From Silene conica (Eukaryota; Streptophyta; Magnoliopsida; Caryophyllales; Caryophyllaceae), in contig CM055312.2 in assembly GCA_029255685.2 (NCBI GenBank), positions 19,120,649 to 19,184,648 on the forward strand: DNA of 64,000 nt, in the 5' to 3' direction. The notes below the pieces were generated by a model that was not told the origin of the DNA, did no database searches, and was given only the letters and a program-made list of their open reading frames with translations. Positions within the stretch are counted from its first letter, which is position 1; every line of letters starts with the position of its first letter. A program made the position numbers and the translations under genes. Shown here piece by piece: positions 57,173-64,000 of the stretch.

Positions 57173-58060
57173 GGGACGTGCTTTTTCACATACGAATTTT
57201 ACTCTTTTACATACGATTTTTACCAAATTACCCTTGTCATTTTTTTATGGTTCCTCCATCAATTTTATTTTCTCTCTCTAACTTCATCTCCTTAACAACT
57301 TTCCGTCGACGTGACCCCGTCGTCAACTCCGTTCATTGCCGACATCTCACGACAGTCCAAACCGTCGACCCTACCCTGCGCCGACGACCAGCCGCCCTCG
57401 CCGTGCACCCCCTCCTCTGACGCGCACTCCCCTGCCACACACTCCCTCTGCCGCCCCCTCCCCCACCCCACCCCCCGCCGTGCACCCCCTCCCCTGCCAC
57501 GCACTCCCTCTGCCGCCCCCTCCCTCCCCCTGCCGCACACCCGTCTGCCGCCCTCCCTCTCCCTGACACGTACTCCCTCTGCCGCCCCCTCCCTCCCCCT
57601 GCCGCACCTCCGTCTGCCGCCCTCCCTCCCCCTGCCGCCCTCCCTCTCCCTGCCGTCTTCCCTCCTCCTGCCGCGTCGCGCCCCTCCGTCAACCCATCCC
57701 CGCATCTCTGCAACAATCTACTACGTATTTCCTTTTTTACTTTTTTTTTTCAATTGTTTTTTATTAATTACCTTTTGTTACTTTTCTCAATTTTTTTCTT
57801 TAATTAATTACTTTTTTCCTACTTTTTTTACCATTGATTTTTACTTTTTCTTAATTAGTTTGTTATTGATTTTTTGTCTTAATCATTAGTAATTAATTTT
57901 AATTTGGTGTTTTGTTGGTTTAGGAGAGAGGGAGTTCATGTTTTGGTGTTTTGTTGGTTTAGGAGAGAGGGAGTTCATGTTTAGAAAAGGATAGAAGATG
58001 GAAATTTTATGAAAAAGTGTATGTGAAAAAGTAAAGTCCGTATGTGAAAAAGTAATTCCG
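57173..58060. mobile_element. 888-bp TIR element inserted in element C
   Basis: ATAAACAA flanks both sides (57165-57172 and 58061-58068). The ends are imperfect inverted repeats with a shared CTTTTTCACATACG core, about 45 bases long. Inside are a GC-rich, C-rich stretch (57360-57700) and a perfect or near-perfect 39-base tandem duplication (about 57903-57980). No transposase is present. The GC-rich part may be captured host DNA. Arginine/glycine-rich and proline-rich frames there reflect composition. Confidence 0.85.
57420..57680 (-). repeat. Pyrimidine/purine strand-biased minisatellite
   Basis: Imperfect repeats of CTGCCGCCCCCTCCCTCCCC on the plus strand. The minus strand has many GGG to GGGGG runs separated by one or two bases, so it could form G-quadruplexes. 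Confidence 0.8.
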
Positions 58061-58712
58061 ATAAACAATATAGAATAGTGTAAACGATGATAAAACATGA
58101 GCTAAAATGGGGATGAAAAGTATATAAAAATATACCATATTAAATTCCCCAAAGCTAAACCCTTGCTTGTCCTCAAGCAAGCTCAAATAAACCAAGACAA
58201 GCAAATGAATCTCCATAATCCCATCAATTACAAATCCTAATTTTAGCTAATGAAACAATTGTGAGACGAAATCACGAAGACAACATTGGCATAGGAAAGA
58301 TGCAATACATGGTTGAGATTTACACGACGGCGTAGCGTATAGAATTTCATCTAGACTCTTTGGCTTTTGCACGATCATTTTGACAAAGGACTCTCACGGT
58401 ACACTCAAGCACACAAATAAATGAAAAGGAGGCTTGTATGTGAAAACACTCTCCTAAACTCGACTCATGAAATTGTGCCGGCAATCTAATATGGTAGGCA
58501 CTCCAATCCAATAGTCAATGCAATCAAAATGCAAGCATATAAGAGAAGCCATAAGAAGAAAGAAATATGTGATGGGTAAGAAAGGGAAAAAGTGAGTTAT
58601 GGTAATTGGAGCTAATTCAAGCTAGCAACTAACCATTAATGCAAGGATGCTCAATCCAAAATCAAGCCCAACTCATTACCAAATGTTGAAGTCAAAACTA
58701 GCAAAATGACTT

Positions 58713-59949
58713 TGTTAGGATTATAGTTACTCATAAAATAATATTTTAGTCATACTAAAAATAAATTTAATTAACATTTTAATTAACTTATAATATGATC
58801 TTATGCATGCTTATAAAATGCGGAAATGAGGAGATTTCGAACCCTTACATTCGGTCCAAACAATAGCAAGGATGATCCTCCTAGTATTCAACAAGAACAC
58901 CTCCTTTGGATGCACCAAGACAATCCCTTAACAATCCGAAATCTTTGAGTATGCTAGTGCTAGAAACGGATTTTCCTTAAAACATATACTAATCTTTATT
59001 AGAAATTAAATCAATATACTATTACTAATATAGTATATGTATATGTTATTATCCTTATAATAATTTGAGAAGTTTTGATGTGGTTTTACTTGAAAAACAC
59101 GGCTAAGAGGAATAGAATGAATGTGTATCTCATACTTATAATTTTTTCTTCACCATACTTAAATTAAAACAATTAATCTAATGGTTATGGGGAAGGGGAA
59201 GCCGGCTAGGGCATGGGGAAGGCTAAAAGGAGATGCTTGTTGAGATTACCCATGATCTAGGCATGCAACCCTAACCATTAGGTGTTAATCCTAGGTCATA
59301 ATTGTGTCTTAACCATTTAAAACACAATTAAGAACCCCTTAAACCTACCCGGCACCCTTATTAGTAAATGGACTCTATTTTATAAAACTTGTCAATTGTA
59401 AATTTGTATATTATGTGACATCTTATATGTCACTTAATAAATACAATTATTATATATGTAAATATTTATCAAATAAACATTATATATAATTAAATAAATA
59501 TTCATCAATTGACAAGTAATTCATAATTACTAGTATAAAATAGTCATCACCAATAATCGTCAACACGATTCGCAACCCGATTCATTCTAATCATGATATT
59601 ATAAAATATCGTTTATTATTTAATAATTGACATGTTTCAATTATAAACATAAATCTTACAATAAGATTTAACCTCTGATTTCTCGATATACGATTTTAAG
59701 GAATATGATCAAATCGTATCAGTATACATTTGATCACTTAATTAATTAAGGGAATTGTCCTAAAGGTGTGACCTAAATGGATCAACTGACCACCACCGTC
59801 ATACGACAGTAATGTCAAACTCTAGCTAGCCAATCATTACCGATTAATGTTGGTCAGTTGACTAATATAATTCGTATCATCCCTTGCGCATTCTCGTCAT
59901 GAGATTTAATTACGTGATCGCACTATTGTTGAGGACACATTTCCCAACA
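58713..59949 (-). repeat. Element D 3' LTR
   Basis: 1,237 bp with TGTTAGG and CCCAACA ends, a short inverted repeat with TG...CA. The polypurine tract lies directly to its right. AT-rich throughout. Confidence 0.75.
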
Positions 59950-59971
59950 ATCTCCCACTTGTCCTCAACAA
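59926..59971. repeat. 12-bp hairpin across the LTR border of element D
   Basis: TTGTTGAGGACA (59926-59937) and TGTCCTCAACAA (59960-59971) are perfect inverted repeats around 22 bases. The LTR end and polypurine tract lie in the loop. Confidence 0.85.
59950..59964 (-). other. Element D polypurine tract
   Basis: The minus strand reads GGACAAGTGGGAGAT up to the LTR, purine-rich and in the expected position. Confidence 0.7.
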
Positions 59972-62328
59972 GTGTGCGTCACCAATTCTCTTGTCCTATT
60001 ACAATCTCCCACTCAATGCAAGATGTCTCTCTGAGGTCGTACTTGCATTTGATCATATCATGAGTGGTTTCCTCGATCTGGAGAATAACTGTTTGACCGG
60101 AATTATCTACCATAGATACCTTTCGAGCGTGGCCACGCATTTTCAGTTAACTTCTCCTCGAGTGGCCTTGAGATTTGAACAACCCTGACAAGGGGTGGAC
60201 AATTTCTATCGTACTACTTCCTTCAACTAGTCACAGTCAGTCACAACCCAAAGCAATCCCATTTGACTCCAGTTATGAAAAGTCGTAGAGAATGGATCAA
60301 GGTTATGCCTAAACTGTACCATCTTGGGAAAGTAGTCTTTAGTCTAAGAATTGACTCACAAGAATTCTATAGCAGCTCTCGCCACGACCCGGCTATTATA
60401 AAATTTCCAGAACTCTATAAGCGGTCACTTTGCCCGACAGAGTGTCTCTTGCAGTCTGCCTATGTGATCGACTAGTCATCACATATGACTCTATGGCACT
60501 TGAACTTGCCATCAGTCGCCTCACATTCTAGTCGCTTTGAGATGTCACCTCATGTAAGCGGCTAGGGGCTATACTAAGTCAATCCAGTTCACTTATGGGG
60601 TTCAATATTGTCTCTTACAACCCATTTGGATTTTGACAAAGTATCTTTCATTTTGAGTTAATTATAACTCAAATGACATTGTCATGCAAAAACAGTCAAT
60701 ACTATTTCATTTCATTTGATGCACGATCATCTATTTGTATTAATGTTTTGCGAATAAACCTTTTATTCATGATTGCAAAACTTACAAATTTTGGTCTCCT
60801 TCCGACTCATATTATCTCACATAATATGATCTTATTTGAGCACATATCTAGAACCCATTCTAGATCTTGAGGTTCCTTTCCTGAGGGAAGCTCCCACTGT
60901 TATCTTATAACTCGTGACGTATTGATATACTAGAGGGATTAAAGAATCACTCGAAATTATCTAGTCACTTATGTGCTGAAATCTATATTGTAGTTATCAG
61001 TGATTTCATCACTCTTACTATTTTCAAACATCTTGGCTATTTCATCAAGGTTATTCATATCTAACCATTTTGATTTCTAATTTGCGACCTTTTATTATCA
61101 ATATAATAAACCTTCCCGTAAAGCTCCATCATCGTATGATATAAGGTATTTGATCATTTAGAATTGAAAACCTCTTATTCTTTACACCTTAAAGAAACAC
61201 CCATCCTCTCTAAATGGTAGGTTCAATTCTTTAATGAATATCGCTCCCACTAAAATCAATATTACTCGATCTCTTAAATGAACCTTTCATTTCTTGCATG
61301 TAAATCTTTATTTATAACTTGAATCATTATCACTATCACTATCCCTATAGTGATCTATTTTCATTCAATCAATCATTACTACTTTCATGTCTTCGTTTCC
61401 TCGAGACGAATATGACATGATAATTCCCTTATAACTACATTGACAGAATTGAGATGATTTCTTCTCTTTTATCTTATAAATTTAGAAAAATCATTTATTA
61501 AGGAACCGTTTTCCTTCCGATTTCATACGGGGTTTCATGTCTCCTCTCTTTGAAACAATGAACATAAGGAACCTTTCCTCTTGTGTCCTCCCGTAGTTTC
61601 TTCAGTGTCCTCTCGTAGTTTCTTCAATTCATTCATTTAGGGTTCTTCTCAAGACTCCCATGTAGGAATCTTCTCTAAGATCCTGTATTTATATCATTGG
61701 TTTGCGAGCGAAATATTTTCTCCCACTCTATCCTTTTAACAATAACCTTTACTTGTATAAGGATATCAATTTCGATTTAACCAATGCATATGAATGTTTG
61801 AAGTTTTATAGGTGTGATGTATACATTCTCATTTTCACTTAAAATGATCATCGTATAATGAATTAATGATTTCTTAACTTGATTGAAAGTATCTCATGGG
61901 TGTAGTTCTCCGTTTTAATCAACATTTTGATTATTTATATTGATCGCATCAAGGTTTATTGCGTGATAAAATCACCATTATTCATGTTTTAACAAGGTAT
62001 GCAATTTATTTGAGAAATCAAGACATTGATTAAGAACAAAAGTAGTGACTCGGGTTGAAAACCAAGTCACCAATATCCAAAATTACAACCATTGTTTTAG
62101 GATTTTAATCCTTGTCTTACAAGAAAGTAAATTGTTCCATAAATAAAATGCAAAATATGAAAGAAGACGATATGAAAATTAGAGCCTAGCTCTTCAAGTC
62201 TTCGATCAATTGGATGCTACCATAGCCATCCAAGTAAGGAACTTCATGCTTCCTTCTCCTTGCCCTTATCATTAGGAGGTGGCCCTTTAAAACATTTAAA
62301 AAGGGTAAATATCAACACATTTGTATCA
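59965..62328 (-). other. Element D internal non-coding region
   Basis: No frame here encodes a recognisable pol domain in either direction. The longest plus-strand frames (about 59991-60475) look like chance. It is AT-rich, with several CTCCCACT blocks. Confidence 0.7.
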
Positions 62329-63255
62329 CTATACATTAGTCGATAAATAACATGAATTTAAACGAGAATTATTACCTACGGCGGTTGCCTTCCCATTTTT
62401 GAGATCGCTTAAGTATTTGGGGCAATTACGCTTCCAATGACCGATCCTCGTGCAATAATGGCACTTGTCTTCGGATTTTGAAGATGAGGTGGAAGCGCCT
62501 TTCGAAAAGGTCTTTTCTTTGGTCGCTTTGGGCTTGAACGTTTTCTTGCCCTTGCCTTTATAGGCATTCTTCTTGAAGCTCGTTTTCCCTTTCTTTTCGA
62601 TGTTTAAAACATCCTTGGTGGAACTTTCATGAAGTCCCATGTCCCTTTCGGCTTGGACGAGCATCTTATGCAACTCATCCAATGTTGTCTCTTGGTTTCG
62701 CATGTTAAAATTCACCCAGAATTGAGCATACGATTTTACCTTATTGAGCGAGTGAAGAACTCGGTCAATTATGAGAGAGTCGGGAACATCAACGTCTTGC
62801 GTTTTTAGAGTCTCCGCGAGCTCAACGAGTTTGAGCACATGAGGGCTTATCTTTTGCCCTTCCTTCAATGTAATGTCGAAGAAGGCGGAAGCCGCCTCAT
62901 ATTGAATCACCCTTGGAGTTTGCGAAAACATGGTCGCAAGCTTGGTGTATATCTCATACGATGTGGTCAACTTGATCATACTCCTTTGGAGATCCGGCTC
63001 CATGGAGAAGATGAGCACATTTTTAAGAGCGGAGGACTCTTTCATGTAGGCTTCATAGGCCTCACGAGTTGGGACCGCGGAACGAGCGGTCGGAGCGGCT
63101 TCGGATAGGTAACGAGTCTTATCGTCACCTTGAGCGGCCAAGAGTAATTGCGCATCCCAATCCTTAAAATTGGAACCATGCTTATCGAGTTTGCAACGAT
63201 CCATAAAGGACCGAAGCCATGAAACGTTAGTGAGAGGTGGAGCGTTGGTTGCCAT
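62329..63255 (-). CDS. Element D gag protein (Copia type)
   Basis: 308 residues from ATG at 63255. Residues about 20-220 are the UBN2-type Copia gag domain (FMDRCKLDKHGSNFKDW, the region around YEIYTKLATMF, and LHSLNKVKSYAQFWVNFN). A lysine-rich stretch follows, then a zinc knuckle CHYCTRIGHWKRNC (C-x2-C-x4-H-x4-C) at about 268-281, which binds nucleic acid. The frame is intact with an ordinary stop. In full Copia elements the frame would continue into protease; here it ends 28 residues after the knuckle. Confidence 0.9.
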   Translation of the reverse strand: MATNAPPLTNVSWLRSFMDRCKLDKHGSNFKDWDAQLLLAAQGDDKTRYLSEAAPTARSAVPTREAYEAYMKESSALKNVLIFSMEPDLQRSMIKLTTSYEIYTKLATMFSQTPRVIQYEAASAFFDITLKEGQKISPHVLKLVELAETLKTQDVDVPDSLIIDRVLHSLNKVKSYAQFWVNFNMRNQETTLDELHKMLVQAERDMGLHESSTKDVLNIEKKGKTSFKKNAYKGKGKKTFKPKATKEKTFSKGASTSSSKSEDKCHYCTRIGHWKRNCPKYLSDLKNGKATAVGNNSRLNSCYLSTNV

Positions 63256-64000
63256 TGATGATGTTGAAAATTAAACTACAATAAAAATGAAGGAATTAAA
63301 ACAACGTCATTTTCAAAACTCGTAAAAACTTTAAACAAGTTTAGTATATTTACTTAATGATGTCTTACCCAATTAAGAAAACAATCCCGAGACCCAAACC
63401 CATACTAATTCGGGCACGGTATAGCCGATTCATCCCTAATTGGTATAATTTGGTGGATTAACCTCTTAATCGGTTCTACCTTAGAAATCTCGGTCAACAA
63501 TTTTCTAAAAATCGTCTTTAGCCCGAACTTATTGCAACTACGGTTACGAATACTTTCGTTGAGATCAAACAAATTTCAAGGTGTAATCTTATTACCCCAC
63601 TTACCCAACGTGACAATTTTAGTACCCCGGTATAGCCGAGCCTACGTTTTTGTGAAGAAGGGATTCATGGGTCCGTACTTTTTGGTAAGGCTAAGTCTCA
63701 ATATTTATATGTAAGAGATCTAGTCAAATTATTATCTATCTCCGTTTAAGTGAACTAAGTCGGTGAATTATCGATAAAATAAATGACTAGGTCGACTAAA
63801 TCGAAAATGCATGAGACGATATATGACGATTTAGCTATGCATGCAAACATATAAAAAGCAAAATAAAAGCATAAAATAAACCCTAGTATGGCCTTTCCTA
63901 GAAAAGAAATAACAAAAGTACAAATTCGGAAACCAACTCCTTTGGTCCCTTTAACTTCACGAGGCACGCACTTCGGGGTAAACACCGTCTTTGTCGGAAC
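63256..64000 (-). other. Element D leader region
   Basis: Non-coding DNA before gag, reaching the window edge. I see no primer binding site, so the 5' LTR is probably further right. No supported gene. Confidence 0.5.

Larger units (their letters stand above)
55998..58712 (-). mobile_element. Element C, main remnant (Athila-type LTR and 3' internal part)
   Basis: The remainder of the LTR runs from 55998 to about 58137, then internal 3' sequence to 58712. After 58137 the order AATTCCCCAAAGCTAAACCC then CTTGCTTGTCCTCAAGCAAGC parallels the polypurine region of element B. Further on, the CTCTCACGGTACACTC and GCAATCTAA blocks also match B around 47780-47900. Without its insertion the LTR would be about 1.4 kb. 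It is interrupted by B at 46306, by a TIR element at 57173-58060, and by D at 58713. No coding domain of C remains in the window. Confidence 0.75.
58713..64000 (-). mobile_element. Element D: Copia-type gag-only retrotransposon (partial)
   Basis: The 3' LTR (58713-59949) and gag are in view on the minus strand; the 5' LTR lies beyond the window. Between gag and the polypurine tract are about 2.4 kb with no RT, integrase or RNase H. This matches the group called TR-GAG elements, which need enzymes from a related element. It is inserted in the internal part of element C. Confidence 0.75.

Noticed and set aside
57292..57716. Arginine/glycine-rich and proline-rich frames on both strands
   Set aside because: They reflect the C-rich minisatellite; no domain, and frames are open on both strands at once.

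Overview
The window is nuclear DNA of a dicot plant: AT-rich, with one conserved, heavily intron-split gene in a dense layer of plant retrotransposons and small inverted-repeat transposons. I cannot name the species.

Layout: 1-1989 is the upstream region. 1990-28138 (+) is one gene, the exocyst subunit SEC3 (SEC3A-like). I could place 25 exons with consistent GT-AG borders and phases, giving 886 residues. The coding part is only about 2.7 kb; the other 23.5 kb is intron, much of it filled with inverted-repeat elements, hAT-type MITEs, tandem arrays and microsatellites. At 28670-30034 lies a non-autonomous Mutator-like element with an exact 9-bp target duplication.

30182-45139 is element A, a complete Ty3/Gypsy element of the Tat lineage on the minus strand. 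It has gag, protease, RT, two RNase H domains and integrase. Its gag-pol is broken by frameshifts and stops. On the opposite strand, between pol and the 3' LTR, it carries a gene for a plant-mobile-domain (PMD) protein that is still open over about 1,056 codons in four exons. Its 3' LTR holds a further insertion (30743-31467). A 533-bp hAT MITE follows at 45333-45865.

46306-55992 is element B, a very young Athila-type Gypsy element on the minus strand with an exact TGTTG target duplication. It is nested inside an older relative, element C (about 46157-46305 and 55998-58712). C has also received an 888-bp TIR element (57173-58060) and element D. Element D runs from 58713 past the window end. 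It is a Copia-like element on the minus strand with a gag gene but no pol in view.

The most unusual signal is in the Athila-type elements. Element B carries seventeen copies of a 12-bp motif containing an 8-bp palindrome. Sixteen of them form eight pairs, and each pair is spaced exactly 21 bp with an unrelated 9-bp spacer. They occur in the LTRs, in the 3' non-coding part and inside gag. The LTR of element C has a different palindrome at the matching place, also paired at 21 bp centre to centre. I know of no described system that explains this.
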